47,954 nucleotides of DNA from Thermoanaerobaculia bacterium (GCA_027069135.1 JALXFE010000399.1:1-47954), one strand, 5' to 3'. Positions 16,637-25,171 are shown, numbered from the stretch's first letter. A program made the numbers and translations. Notes: generated by a model from the sequence alone, not told the origin.

Positions 16637-18556
16637 TTGTTTCCATGGAAAGTCGCAGTCTGCTCGTTACTCGCCATAGCTCTGATTCCTTCCTCCTCAG
16701 AGGCTCAGCCGCCTCGTGACGAGGAACGGGCAGAATACATCCGCTCCAACTACTCGAAATTCGAGTACCGGATCCCCATGCGGGACGGCACCAAGCTCTT
16801 CACCGCCGTCTACACCCCCAACACCCGGAAGGCGAAGCTCCCCATTCTGCTCTTCCGCACTCCCTACAGCGTCGGCCCGTACGGCTTGGACCAATACAAG
16901 GACCGCCTCGGTCCCACAAAGGAGTATGAGGAGGACCGCTTCATCTTCGTCTTCCAGGATGTGCGGGGGCGGTACCTATCCGAAGGGGAGTTCGTCAACA
17001 TGCGGCCCCACATCGCCAAGAAGAAGGCCCGGACTGATTTCGACGAGAGCACGGATACCTACGACACCATCGAGTGGCTACTCGAGAACTTGGAAGGGCA
17101 CAACGGCAAAGTCGGCCAATGGGGCATCTCCTATCCGGGTTTTTTCACCGCCGCCGGCGCCATCGACTCCCACCCGGCCCTCAAAGCCATCTCCCCTCAG
17201 GCCCCCATCGCCGACTGGTTCTGGGACGATATGCACCACAACGGAGCCTTTATTCTCCCCCTGGCCTTCAATTTCTTTTCCTCTTTTGGAAGAGCTCGAC
17301 CGGAACCGACGACGGAAAAAGAGGAGAGGTTCGACCACGGCACCCCGGACGGCTACCAATTTTTCTTGGATCTGGGGCCCTTGAAGAACGCTAACGAGCG
17401 CCACTTCGAAGGGGAGATCGCTTTCTGGAACGAGATCACCCGGCACCCGAACTACGACGACTTCTGGCAATCCCGGAACCTCATCCCTCACCTCAAGAAC
17501 ATTTCAGCCGCCGTGATGACCGTGGGCGGATGGTTCGATACGGAAGACCTCTACGGACCGTTAAACATCTACCGGTCGATCGAGGAAAAAAACCCCGGAG
17601 CCTTCAATATGTTGGTCATGGGGCCGTGGATTCACGGAGGTTGGATCCGTACCGACGGGGACTCTTTAGGCCTTGCCGACTTTGGCTTTAAGACGTCGAA
17701 GTGGTACCAGCAGAACATCGATCTGGCCTTTTTCCGCCACTTCCTCAAGGGGGCCGAGGCCCCGGACCTTCCGGAAGCGCTCGTTTTCGAGACCGGTGCC
17801 AACCGTTGGCGGCGCTTCGACGCCTGGCCGCCCAAGGGGACCGAGCCGGCAAGCCTGTATCTTCGGGAGGATGGCGCCCTGGCCTTCGAGGCGGGGACGG
17901 CGGAGGAAAGCCCGGAAACCAGCGACAGCTACATCTCGGATCCGTCCAAACCGGTCCCCTACACCCAGGAGATCACCGCCAAATGGGCGAAGAAATATAT
18001 GACGGAAGATCAGCGCTTCGCGGCCTGGAGGCCCGATGTGCTGGTCTACCAAACGGAAGTGCTGGAGGAGGACCTGACTCTCGCCGGTCCGGCAAAAGCC
18101 GACCTGTGGGTGAGCACGACGGGCACCGACTCCGATTGGGTCGTCAAGGTGATCGATGTCTTCCCGGGACGCCTACCGGGAGAGGAAGACCCGGCAGAAC
18201 ACCGTTCGGACGACGAGACGCCGCAGCTCGGCGGCACCCAGCGCCTGGTGCGAGCAGAGGTCTTTCGCGGGCGGTTCCGGGAGAGCTACGAGCACCCGTT
18301 GGCTTTCGTTCCCGGGGAGCCGACCCGGGTCCGCTTCACCCTCCATGACTTCCTGCACACATTTCAAAAAGGTCATCGGTTGATGGTGCAGATCCAGAGC
18401 ACCTGGTTCCCCTTTGTTGATCGCAATCCCCAGACTTTCGTCGAAAATATCTTCGAGGCCCAGGAGAAGGATTTCGTCGCCGTCACCAACCGGGTGCATC
18501 GATCCAAAGAGCATCCGAGCCGGGTGGAAATCGGAATCCTCCCCGGGGCTCCCTAG
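16637..18556 (+). CDS. Secreted CocE/NonD (peptidase S15-like) hydrolase
   Basis: A 639-residue exported alpha/beta hydrolase of the CocE/NonD family, which contains acylases, esterases and X-Pro dipeptidyl peptidases. The nucleophile is Ser165 in GQWGISYPGFF (G-x-S-Y-x-G). The N-terminal domain starts RIPMRDGTKLFTAVY, a standard family opening, and MGPWIHGGW provides the likely catalytic His. A beta-jelly-roll C-terminal domain (about 400-630) follows, as in the family. A perfect AGGAGG (16623-16628) is eight bases before TTG 16637, directly followed by a signal peptide (FPWKVAVCSLLAIALIPSSS), so the TTG start is preferred over the in-frame GTG at 16613. The natural substrate cannot be told from sequence. 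Confidence 0.9.
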   Translation: MFPWKVAVCSLLAIALIPSSSEAQPPRDEERAEYIRSNYSKFEYRIPMRDGTKLFTAVYTPNTRKAKLPILLFRTPYSVGPYGLDQYKDRLGPTKEYEEDRFIFVFQDVRGRYLSEGEFVNMRPHIAKKKARTDFDESTDTYDTIEWLLENLEGHNGKVGQWGISYPGFFTAAGAIDSHPALKAISPQAPIADWFWDDMHHNGAFILPLAFNFFSSFGRARPEPTTEKEERFDHGTPDGYQFFLDLGPLKNANERHFEGEIAFWNEITRHPNYDDFWQSRNLIPHLKNISAAVMTVGGWFDTEDLYGPLNIYRSIEEKNPGAFNMLVMGPWIHGGWIRTDGDSLGLADFGFKTSKWYQQNIDLAFFRHFLKGAEAPDLPEALVFETGANRWRRFDAWPPKGTEPASLYLREDGALAFEAGTAEESPETSDSYISDPSKPVPYTQEITAKWAKKYMTEDQRFAAWRPDVLVYQTEVLEEDLTLAGPAKADLWVSTTGTDSDWVVKVIDVFPGRLPGEEDPAEHRSDDETPQLGGTQRLVRAEVFRGRFRESYEHPLAFVPGEPTRVRFTLHDFLHTFQKGHRLMVQIQSTWFPFVDRNPQTFVENIFEAQEKDFVAVTNRVHRSKEHPSRVEIGILPGAP

Positions 18557-18576
18557 GGCACGGGTCGGCGACGGCG

Positions 18577-20076
18577 TCATGTGTACCCCAGAGCTTTCAA
18601 GGCCGCCTCGTCTTCCGCCGAGAGCTCGGCGGGGCGGCCTCGGCCGGTGCTCTCCGGGGTTCTATCCCCACCGTTGACCCGTAGCCAATAGGCTCGCAGC
18701 CTTCGTGCGGCGTCGTAAATCGAGGCCTCATCCTCAATCGGGATCGAACCTCCCGTGGCCGGCCAGCTCCAAGCGGTCATGGACGGCTCTGTGCCCGCCG
18801 CCCCGCTCAAGACCGGCACCGCGGACCATCGACGGGCCAGGCGATCGAAGATCTCCCCAGGCTCCTCCGTCAAGGGTTGGCGGACCGCCGCCCCCAGCTC
18901 CTGCGCCCGGGCGGCGAAGTACAGAGGCTCCGAGGGGGCGAAGCGGCTCTCCCAAAGAAGCTGCCGATTCCCCCGTACCCAGGAGAAGGTATTGATCCCG
19001 TTGCCCTGGTATAGCTCGGAGAGAACTCCTTCCGAGGCCTCCTGCGAGAAGAGACTCGGCGCTACCGAGGCCGGGACGGAGCCTCCCGCCGCTTCGACCA
19101 AGGTCGCCCAAAGGCGCTGGTTCGCGACCGGTGGACCGTCTGAGAGCGAGATCCGTCGCTGCGAGGCCCGGGGCAACTTGACGATCATCGGCACCTCCAG
19201 GAGGGATCTCCCCAGGTTGCCGCCATGAAGAATCTGGCCCTGCTCGCCGAATTCTTCGCCGTGGTCGGAAGTCACCGCCAAGAGGGTGTTCTCCCACTGC
19301 CCACTGGACTTCAACGCCTCGATGAGGCGGCCGAAAATCGCATCCGCCGCAGCCACATTGAGGCAATACATGTTCCAGGCTCGGATCTTCTCGGCGGGTG
19401 GTAAAGGGACCGCCGGATCGTAATAGGCCTCCAGATCTACCGGGCGTATTCTCGCCGGCAAGGGCCCCGGAGGCTCCGGTAGCTGCGATACGAATTCCTG
19501 TCGAAACACGTAGGGAGCGTGGGGTGGAAGGATATGGATCCATACGAACTCGGGCCCGCCGTCCAGGGCCGCCAGATGTTTCTCCGCCCGACGCCCTCCT
19601 CCCAGGGCTCGAAAAGCATCAAATCCTTGGCCGTATCCGAAGCTCGCTTTCAACCAATGATTGGATCTGAAGGCCGTGGTCCGGAAGCCCAGCTCTTGCA
19701 AGGCCTCGGGAAGTGTCTGAAGCTCCTCTGCCAATACCGTAGCTTTGCCGTGCCAGTTGCCGTGCAGCCAGGGCTGGAGGCCGGTGAAAATCGACGCCAT
19801 GGAGGGCACCGTCCAGCTCGAAGCGGCGATGGCCGACCCACTCCAATCGGCCTGGGCACCGACGGCGTCCAGATGGGGAGTCAAACCGCCGGGACCGCCG
19901 AGGACCCCCAGCGTATCCGCCCGCAGAGCATCGAGGGTGATGAGGACGATAGGACCTCGATGGGGCGGTGGTAGTGGCGGCTCCGGCTCGGGAACGCAGG
20001 AGGAGGCGAGGCCGAGACATAAGAGCCCGACCAAGATCCACCGAACCTGCCCGGCAGATGTCCGCTTCGAAACCAC
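18577..20076 (-). CDS. Sulfatase-like lipoprotein (alkaline phosphatase superfamily)
   Basis: A 499-residue exported protein whose N-terminal signal ends in ASSC (Cys27), a plausible though imperfect lipobox. It belongs to the sulfatase-like group of the alkaline phosphatase superfamily: metal-binding VLITLDALRADTLG near residue 45 and TSDHGEEFGEQG in the second half. The canonical formylglycine motif C/S-x-P-S-R is absent. The equivalent site reads S-W-T-V-P-S-M (Thr89), so Thr may be the nucleophile, and the enzyme may be a phosphatase or phosphotransferase rather than a sulfatase. The C-terminus ends in LKALGYT, common in this group. It starts at GTG with GGAG nine bases upstream and follows the TPR gene by 20 bases, so they likely form an operon. 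Confidence 0.85.
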   Translation of the reverse strand: MVSKRTSAGQVRWILVGLLCLGLASSCVPEPEPPLPPPHRGPIVLITLDALRADTLGVLGGPGGLTPHLDAVGAQADWSGSAIAASSWTVPSMASIFTGLQPWLHGNWHGKATVLAEELQTLPEALQELGFRTTAFRSNHWLKASFGYGQGFDAFRALGGGRRAEKHLAALDGGPEFVWIHILPPHAPYVFRQEFVSQLPEPPGPLPARIRPVDLEAYYDPAVPLPPAEKIRAWNMYCLNVAAADAIFGRLIEALKSSGQWENTLLAVTSDHGEEFGEQGQILHGGNLGRSLLEVPMIVKLPRASQRRISLSDGPPVANQRLWATLVEAAGGSVPASVAPSLFSQEASEGVLSELYQGNGINTFSWVRGNRQLLWESRFAPSEPLYFAARAQELGAAVRQPLTEEPGEIFDRLARRWSAVPVLSGAAGTEPSMTAWSWPATGGSIPIEDEASIYDAARRLRAYWLRVNGGDRTPESTGRGRPAELSAEDEAALKALGYT

Positions 20077-20096
20077 TCGCTATGTCTCCGAAGTGT

Positions 20097-21677
20097 TCAG
20101 CTCACGCCCCGGCCGTGAGCCGGAGGTTCCCCGCAGGCGGCCGGCCAGACGTGCTCCCTATTCTTTGAAGCCCTACCGACCTCTGCCAGCTCCTCGAGAA
20201 CTTCCTCGGCCGCTTCCTTGCCCCCGGTCGAACAAAGGGCTGCCGCAAGGCCTCGGAGAGACCGAGCCCTCTGGGGGGAACGCTTCAAGGCCGACTCGAA
20301 GTGCTCACCAGCTGCGGCAAACTGTTCCATCTCGGCGAGAACCTCCCCCAAGAGCTCATGAGCTGGTTTCACCGGCAGAGGCGGCCCGAACCCGAAAGGA
20401 GTTTCTTGCTCGAGCTTCACGGCCTGCCGGAGCTCTTCCAAGCCTTCTTCCGGCCTCCCCTCGGACACGGCGATGAGGCCGGCCAGCTGCAGCCGCGGCA
20501 CGACGACCACGGCGTCGGAGGTTTCCAGAGCCATGAGGGCCCCGAGGGAATCTCGGGCCGCTTCCCGCTGACCTTGACGCAGGGCGGCATAACCGTTGAC
20601 AAAATGATCTGCAGCGATGACTCCGACCGACAGACCCTCGAGGTTCGGCGACGGCGGTGAGGAGCCCCACCGCTCAGTCTCTACGATGTTGTGGGCACGC
20701 ATCAGGGCATAGTGCCGTCGGGTTCTAGCCGCACCGCCAGCCTTGAGATCCGCCTGAATATCCCGCAACAGCCCATCGGCTTCCTCGAGACGCCCCTGCT
20801 GAAGATAGGAGTAATGCAGCCACCACATCGCGTGGTACCCCCGGCGCTCAGGAGGCTGCTTGCGCCGTTTCACCCGCGCCTCGGCGGCGTTGAAGGAGTC
20901 GATATTGGAAGCTGTGGTCTCTTCCCACATACCCAGAGCGAGAAAGATATGGGAGGGCATGTGGAGAGCGTGCTCCGCTGCGGGAGCGATCCCCGCATAG
21001 ACCCGAGCGGCGCGCAGCCCCAGCGGGGCGTGGACCGGGTCGTCGTAGGAGTGAATGAGGTAGTGGGCCGCCCCGGGATGCCGCGGGTTCTTCGCGAAAA
21101 CCTCTTCGACCACCGCGGCGGCGCGCATATAGGTCGCGACATCCCGACCTTCGTGACAGGTGCCCAACAAGGACAGAGCGTAGAAGCTCGCGGCCTCCAA
21201 ATCTCCGGGATAGTCCCTGTGGAGAGACTCCATGGCCCGAGAGTACGCAAAATCCCGTTCCGCCTTATCCCCCTCTCCGAAGAGGATCTCTACGGCCTCC
21301 AGGTAGCGGCGTTCGCGGGCTGTTCCTGCCAGCTTCAAGCGTTCCTCTCGGGTCGGAGCCAGGCGCGCCAGGGCCTCCCGGGCCGGATCCTGGTCCTGGC
21401 GCATCCAAACCGGGTAGTTGTAGGTCATGGCCTCGCCCCAGGCTGCCATGACGAAGGCCGGATCCAATTCCCGGGCCCTTTGGAAATGCTCCCGGGCGTC
21501 CTCGTACTCAAAACTATGAAGCCAAAGGACCCCTTCCAAAAAAGCTTCCTGAGCCTCCGGGGATCCCGAGGTCGGAAAATCGACCCGCCCCAACTCCGAG
21601 GCAAACACTGACCCTACGAAGAAAAAGGCAAGAAGAAAAAAGCTCCGCCTCCGAGCCGGTGAGATGATCTTGTGCAC
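20097..21677 (-). CDS. Exported tetratricopeptide-repeat protein
   Basis: A 526-residue protein with a signal sequence (RRRSFFLLAFFFVGSVFA) and helical pairs of TPR type throughout: EAQEAFLEGVLWLHSFEYEDAREHF-like units at the start, HMPSHIFLALGMWEE in the middle, and three more near the C-terminus. It belongs to a family of large secreted TPR proteins of unknown role that share the HMPSHIF motif. The start is assigned to GTG 21677 because AAGGAG lies eight bases upstream and a signal peptide follows directly; the ATG at 21713 would place 12 extra residues ahead of it. It is the first gene of a likely pair with the sulfatase-like lipoprotein, whose assembly or substrate it might help. Confidence 0.85.
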   Translation of the reverse strand: MHKIISPARRRSFFLLAFFFVGSVFASELGRVDFPTSGSPEAQEAFLEGVLWLHSFEYEDAREHFQRARELDPAFVMAAWGEAMTYNYPVWMRQDQDPAREALARLAPTREERLKLAGTARERRYLEAVEILFGEGDKAERDFAYSRAMESLHRDYPGDLEAASFYALSLLGTCHEGRDVATYMRAAAVVEEVFAKNPRHPGAAHYLIHSYDDPVHAPLGLRAARVYAGIAPAAEHALHMPSHIFLALGMWEETTASNIDSFNAAEARVKRRKQPPERRGYHAMWWLHYSYLQQGRLEEADGLLRDIQADLKAGGAARTRRHYALMRAHNIVETERWGSSPPSPNLEGLSVGVIAADHFVNGYAALRQGQREAARDSLGALMALETSDAVVVVPRLQLAGLIAVSEGRPEEGLEELRQAVKLEQETPFGFGPPLPVKPAHELLGEVLAEMEQFAAAGEHFESALKRSPQRARSLRGLAAALCSTGGKEAAEEVLEELAEVGRASKNREHVWPAACGEPPAHGRGVS

Positions 21678-21764
21678 GATGGGTTCTCCTTTGCGGTCAT
21701 AGAACCCGTCCATGCTACCGCAGGAAGAAAAGAATCCGGGGGATCCGCTCCATCGGCTTCGAGG

Positions 21765-22289
21765 CTATCGACGACGGGAGAGAGCACCGGAGGCGGGCCT
21801 GGCCGCCCTGGGGCCGTCTCGGCGCTCCGAAAGATGAATCGGCAGGGTATCGGAAGCTCCCTTGCGAGCCTCTCGACGCTGCCGGGCCCAGATACGCTGC
21901 AACCAGGAGAGGGAAAGTCCTTGAGTGGCAAGTTCTGCCGGACCGGAGAGGAGGTGGAGATCGTCCGCCGCTGTGGCTTCGCGCATCTCGGGTACCAACG
22001 CCATCTCGCGGTACACGAAGGTGGATTTCCCCAGGTGGATCACATCCCCGGGCCGCAAGCAATGCTCTTCCAGCCGCTCCTCTCCCATGAAGGTCCCATT
22101 CGTGCTCGAGAGGTCACCGATCCAGAAATGGCCGTCGGCTCTTCGCAGAATCAACGCGTGCCGACGGGAAACGGCTTGCTCCATGAGCTGAATATCGGCC
22201 TCACCGGCACGACCGACTAAAGTCCGCCCGCCGAGACGAAATTCACTTCCCGTGAGGGGACCACTTGTAGCCCGCAATAGACCCACCAT
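21765..22289 (-). CDS. FHA-domain protein
   Basis: A 174-residue soluble protein with one forkhead-associated domain at about 5-95. The phosphothreonine-binding residues are visible: Arg in LVGRAGEADI, Ser and His in AVSRRHALI, and Asn in SSTNGTFMGEE. The remaining 75 residues are basic, probably partly disordered, and contain a stretch rich in Trp/Arg. FHA proteins bind targets phosphorylated by Ser/Thr kinases; such a kinase is encoded 8 kb away at 30507-33170, but a link is only inferred. GGGAGGT lies six bases before the ATG. A 6-bp inverted repeat (CGTTAC at 22320 with GTAACG at 22336) lies upstream in the likely promoter region. Confidence 0.9.
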   Translation of the reverse strand: MVGLLRATSGPLTGSEFRLGGRTLVGRAGEADIQLMEQAVSRRHALILRRADGHFWIGDLSSTNGTFMGEERLEEHCLRPGDVIHLGKSTFVYREMALVPEMREATAADDLHLLSGPAELATQGLSLSWLQRIWARQRREARKGASDTLPIHLSERRDGPRAARPASGALSRRR

Positions 22290-22419
22290 CGAGTACCTCC
22301 CGCTGCCAGAAGCAGCCTGCGTTACAACAGCTTTCGTAACGGGAATCTACCCATTCCGGAGAACACCTTCCATCGGCCTCCGGCGGAAATCGATGTCGGG
22401 GGAACCGTCAAGCGGCTTG

Positions 22420-23412
22420 TCAGCGTTTGTCCTGGGCTCGGGCAGCCTCGGCGAAGCGCCGGACGACCTCGCCAGCCGGTTCTACCGAACGGACCCCGGC
22501 AACGCTCTTCCCCGCTTGCAGGAAATCGCGATAGCTGAAGGGCCTTAGAGAGGAACGCCTGAGCTTGAAGGCGGATTGGAGGGAGTAGATCATCCGCATC
22601 CAATGCTTGGTCTTTCGCCCTTTCAACAGGAAGCGGGCGATGGGGCCTGCCTTGGTCCCGATCTCTTCGATATAGGGAGTGCGGATCACCGAGACCGGAA
22701 CACCGGTCATACGCTCGGTCAGAACGATGTCTTTCTCCTCAGCTTCGACGACCGCCTGCTTGTAGTCGTCGTGGGCGGTACACTCCTCGGTGGCGATGAA
22801 CCGGGTTCCCATCTGGACCCCCGCGTAGCCCAATTGGAGAGCCCCTACGAAATCGGATTCGCTGCCGATGCCCCCGGCGCAGACGACGGGAACGCCCAGA
22901 TCTTGGAGCTCTTTGAGCAGCCCCGCCGCGGCCCCGTCGCCGGCATGTCCGCCGGCCCGATCATTGACGGCGATCAGGCCGTCGGCACCAGCTTCCAGCC
23001 CCTTCAAGGCCCATTTGCGATTCGTCACGTCATGGTAGACCTTGCCGCCCACCGCGTGAGCCTTTTCAACGACCCACCGTGGATTCCCTAGCGAGGTCAC
23101 GAAGAAGCGAACGCCGGCCTCCAAGGCCTGATCCGTGTAGCGCTTCATACGATCCTCATACACCTTCGAGGATTTCTCGACGATGACGTTCATCCCCACG
23201 GGACGGTCCGTAATCTCTCGGATCCGCTGCATACCCGATTCGAAAGTGTAGCCATGCACATACACCAGGGAGAGAGGCTGGATCACCCCGATCCCCCCCG
23301 CTGCCGACACCGCTGCCACCAGCTCCGGATTGCTGCAGGGATACATGGCACCGCAAATCAAAGGTACCTCGATACCGAGGTCACTCGTCAAAGGAGTCTC
23401 AAGTCGGGACAT
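22420..23412 (-). CDS. Nitronate monooxygenase (FMN-dependent)
   Basis: A 330-residue TIM-barrel flavoprotein of the nitronate monooxygenase/2-nitropropane dioxygenase family, which oxidises toxic nitronates. Visible are the N-terminal phosphate/flavin region (PLICGAMYPCSNPELVAAVS), the catalytic His156 in AVNDRAGGHAGD, the FMN-binding VCAGGIGSESD, and GVQMGTRFIATEEC. The same family includes enoyl-ACP reductase FabK-like proteins, but the absence of fatty-acid genes and the NDRAGGHAG motif favour nitronate monooxygenase. GGAGA lies about a dozen bases before the ATG. A truncated second copy of residues 18-40 of this protein lies 340 bases upstream at 23633-23701. Confidence 0.88.
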   Translation of the reverse strand: MSRLETPLTSDLGIEVPLICGAMYPCSNPELVAAVSAAGGIGVIQPLSLVYVHGYTFESGMQRIREITDRPVGMNVIVEKSSKVYEDRMKRYTDQALEAGVRFFVTSLGNPRWVVEKAHAVGGKVYHDVTNRKWALKGLEAGADGLIAVNDRAGGHAGDGAAAGLLKELQDLGVPVVCAGGIGSESDFVGALQLGYAGVQMGTRFIATEECTAHDDYKQAVVEAEEKDIVLTERMTGVPVSVIRTPYIEEIGTKAGPIARFLLKGRKTKHWMRMIYSLQSAFKLRRSSLRPFSYRDFLQAGKSVAGVRSVEPAGEVVRRFAEAARAQDKR

Positions 23413-23632
23413 ATCAGGGGTCTCCAGAGTAGGGAAGGCAGGCTACCATGGGCCTTCATCCCGAGCCGCTCTTATTTATCATGCGCTTTGGAGCGCCTCG
23501 ATCGTCTGGCCAAGAGCGGCGACAGCGGTCTCGCCGTGGTCTACGGGGAGATTCCGGAACCACCACGTGATCCGGGCCCTATTCGTTCCGGAATTGAGCA
23601 GCGAGGCTCGGGAAAGCCTGGCAGCCCTTAGA

Positions 23633-23701
23633 TCCCCCCGCCGCTGAGACCGCGGCCACCAATTCCGGATTGCTGCAGGGATACATGGCACCGCAGATCA
23701 A
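23633..23701 (-). pseudogene. Fragment of a second nitronate monooxygenase gene
   Basis: Reading the minus strand from 23701, the 23 codons match residues 18-40 of the intact nitronate monooxygenase at 22420-23412. The bases 23664-23695 are identical to 23324-23355 (32 bases), exactly 340 bases away, with some differences on either side. The similarity begins at the stop codon of the vapC-like gene and ends at the C-rich run near 23633; beyond it the frame is unrelated. This is a remnant of duplication or recombination, with a breakpoint at the end of the toxin gene. The rest of the interval 23413-23632 shows no recognisable gene. Confidence 0.75.
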
Positions 23702-24075
23702 CCCCAAAGGGCATGGTCTTCGTGGTCCCGCAGGGCTTCATCTTTGGTCAACAACTTGACCCCGGCAATCTCCGCTTGGCTGGCGATGATGCGATCGATT
23801 GGATCTCGGGTCCAACGCCTCGCAAGAGCCGCGAAGATGATTTCCTGGAGAGGCTCTTGGCAAAGCTTCAATCCGATCCGAGGCTCCAAGTCACGGAGCA
23901 CAGCCTCTCCGCCGACGGAAATTCGACCGATCTCGAATAGATATTCCAATTCGAGGACGACCATCGGGGAAATCTCAAGATCCTCGGCTTCCAACCTCTC
24001 TAACACCGGAGGCGGGAAGTGCCCAAGATCTCCAGCGAAGAGCCAGACGACGACGTGAGTGTCCAGATGGATCAT
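23698..24075 (-). CDS. PIN-domain toxin, VapC type
   Basis: A 125-residue PIN-domain ribonuclease, expected to cut RNA and stop growth when its antitoxin is lost. Acidic active-site residues are Asp5 (MIHLDTHVVVW), Glu42 (VVLELEYLF), Asp91/Asp94 (RDPIDRIIASQA) and Asp112 (LLTKDEALRD), the full set for the family. The start at 24075 is chosen because its ATG overlaps the antitoxin stop (ATGA), the usual coupling in such pairs. Its target RNA cannot be told. The stop codon abuts the monooxygenase fragment, so the pair may sit at a recombination junction. Confidence 0.9.
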   Translation of the reverse strand: MIHLDTHVVVWLFAGDLGHFPPPVLERLEAEDLEISPMVVLELEYLFEIGRISVGGEAVLRDLEPRIGLKLCQEPLQEIIFAALARRWTRDPIDRIIASQAEIAGVKLLTKDEALRDHEDHALWG

Positions 24076-24341
24076 TTCCGGCGGCTCCCGCTTCCCGGGG
24101 CAAGAATATCCGTGAGCTCCTCGGACCACTCGGCGGACCAATCGAGATGCACGATGTCCTCCGGATCCCCTTTGAGAAACTCCGGTCTGAGCTCGAGATT
24201 GGCCAGCTTGCTCGGTGCGCCGACGGCGATGATTTTGAGCATTTTCCCTCTCCTCAAGATTTCCACCGGGATCCCCGTGGTGGCGACCCGGTCGAGAATG
24301 TTGTAAATGTCTTCCCTTAACTTGGACGCACTCAGAGCCAT
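24072..24341 (-). CDS. Antitoxin of Phd/YefM (VapB-like) type
   Basis: An 89-residue protein upstream of, and overlapping by four bases, the PIN toxin. The N-terminal half (MALSASKLREDIYNILDRV..TGIPVEILRRGKMLKII) matches the Phd/YefM DNA-binding and dimerisation fold. The acidic, Trp-containing C-terminus (HLDWSAEWSEEL) is of the kind that wraps around the toxin. The start at 24341 has a perfect GGAGGT nine bases upstream; the frame extends further upstream but without support. It probably binds the inverted repeat at 24378-24413 with the toxin and represses the pair. Confidence 0.88.
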   Translation of the reverse strand: MALSASKLREDIYNILDRVATTGIPVEILRRGKMLKIIAVGAPSKLANLELRPEFLKGDPEDIVHLDWSAEWSEELTDILAPGSGSRRK

Positions 24342-24377
24342 CGATCTTGCACCTCCTGTCAGAGAATCTACCACAGT

Positions 24378-24413
24378 ATCGTACGTGACTAGAATCATAA
24401 ACGTACGTACGAT
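24378..24413 (-). promoter_or_regulatory. Inverted-repeat operator of the toxin-antitoxin pair
   Basis: ATCGTACGT (24378-24386) and its exact complement ACGTACGAT (24405-24413) flank an 18-base spacer. On the minus strand a -10-like TATGAT (24394-24399) sits between the two half-sites. The centre-to-centre distance of 27 bases places the sites on nearly the same DNA face. Binding of a dimeric antitoxin here would block the promoter; this is the standard autoregulation of such pairs, inferred for this case. Confidence 0.75.
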
Positions 24414-24550
24414 CTTGAACCGGAAATCCCCTGGATGTGGATGCGCCGCTACAGTATGCCGTGGCGCATCCACAGGATCTTCCCCGACCGCATCGGAGAA
24501 TTGAAGCGCAGTGGGGGTTCCTTTGCGCGAGGAAAAGAAAGGATCCACCC

Positions 24551-24580
24551 TTGACATTTTCTAGACGACCGGTCTAATCT
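24551..24580 (+). promoter_or_regulatory. TetR-gene promoter with embedded operator
   Basis: TTGACA (24551-24556) and TAATCT (24575-24580) are 18 bases apart. The palindrome GACCGGTC (24567-24574) fills the end of the spacer, inside a longer TAGAC-N5-GTCTA. It shares the 12-base core GACCGGTCTAAT with the site before the SDR gene at 25206. The -10 box ends six bases before the ATG at 24587, and no Shine-Dalgarno is present, so the mRNA is probably leaderless. Confidence 0.7.
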
Positions 24581-24586
24581 GCAGCC

Positions 24587-25171
24587 ATGGAAGACGCCAG
24601 CACCCGCGATCGCTTGATCGACACCGGTATCCAATCGATGCTCTCCAAGAGTTATCACGGAGTGGGTATCGCCGAGGTATTAGCGCAGGCGGGAGTTCCC
24701 AAGGGGTCCTTCTACCACTACTTCCGTTCCAAGGAAGACTTTGGTGCGGCGGTGATCCGCCGATACTGGACCACAGCTCGGGAAGCCATGGGAGAGATTC
24801 TCGCAGACCCTTCGAAGACCCCTATGCAAAGGCTCAGAGCCTATTTTCATTGGGCCCTGGAACAGCAAGTACTCAGCGATTGTCGGGAGGGTTGTTTGCT
24901 GGCCAAGTTGGGCACTGAAGTCTCCCATGGCAGCTCTGTCTTGCGCCAGGAGCTCAAGAGGAGCACGGATCAGTGGCTGGAGCTGCTGGCCGACGGCATC
25001 CGGGAGGCACAGGAATCCGGTGAGTTGAATCCGGTCTACGACCCTGACAAGCTCGCTCTATTCCTCTTCGCAGCCTGGGAGGGTGCTGGCCTGCGCATGG
25101 TGATTCTCCAGGATCGAGCACCCCTCGACAACTTCATCGAGCTCGTCTTCGGGGGCATGTTGGCATCGTGA
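24587..25171 (+). CDS. TetR/AcrR-family transcriptional repressor
   Basis: A 194-residue TetR-family regulator. The helix-turn-helix is at about 8-55 (RDRLIDTGIQSMLSKSYHGV, then IAEVLAQAGVPKGSFYHYFRSKEDFG). The C-terminal ligand domain includes a Cys in VLSDCREGCLLAKLGTE; paired Cys at such a place suggests the AcuR/NemR-like group that senses electrophiles or aldehydes, which is inference. It lies in front of an SDR dehydrogenase in the same direction, and the two have matching operators, so it likely represses both. The start is fixed by the domain boundary and the promoter position. Confidence 0.93.
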   Translation: MEDASTRDRLIDTGIQSMLSKSYHGVGIAEVLAQAGVPKGSFYHYFRSKEDFGAAVIRRYWTTAREAMGEILADPSKTPMQRLRAYFHWALEQQVLSDCREGCLLAKLGTEVSHGSSVLRQELKRSTDQWLELLADGIREAQESGELNPVYDPDKLALFLFAAWEGAGLRMVILQDRAPLDNFIELVFGGMLAS

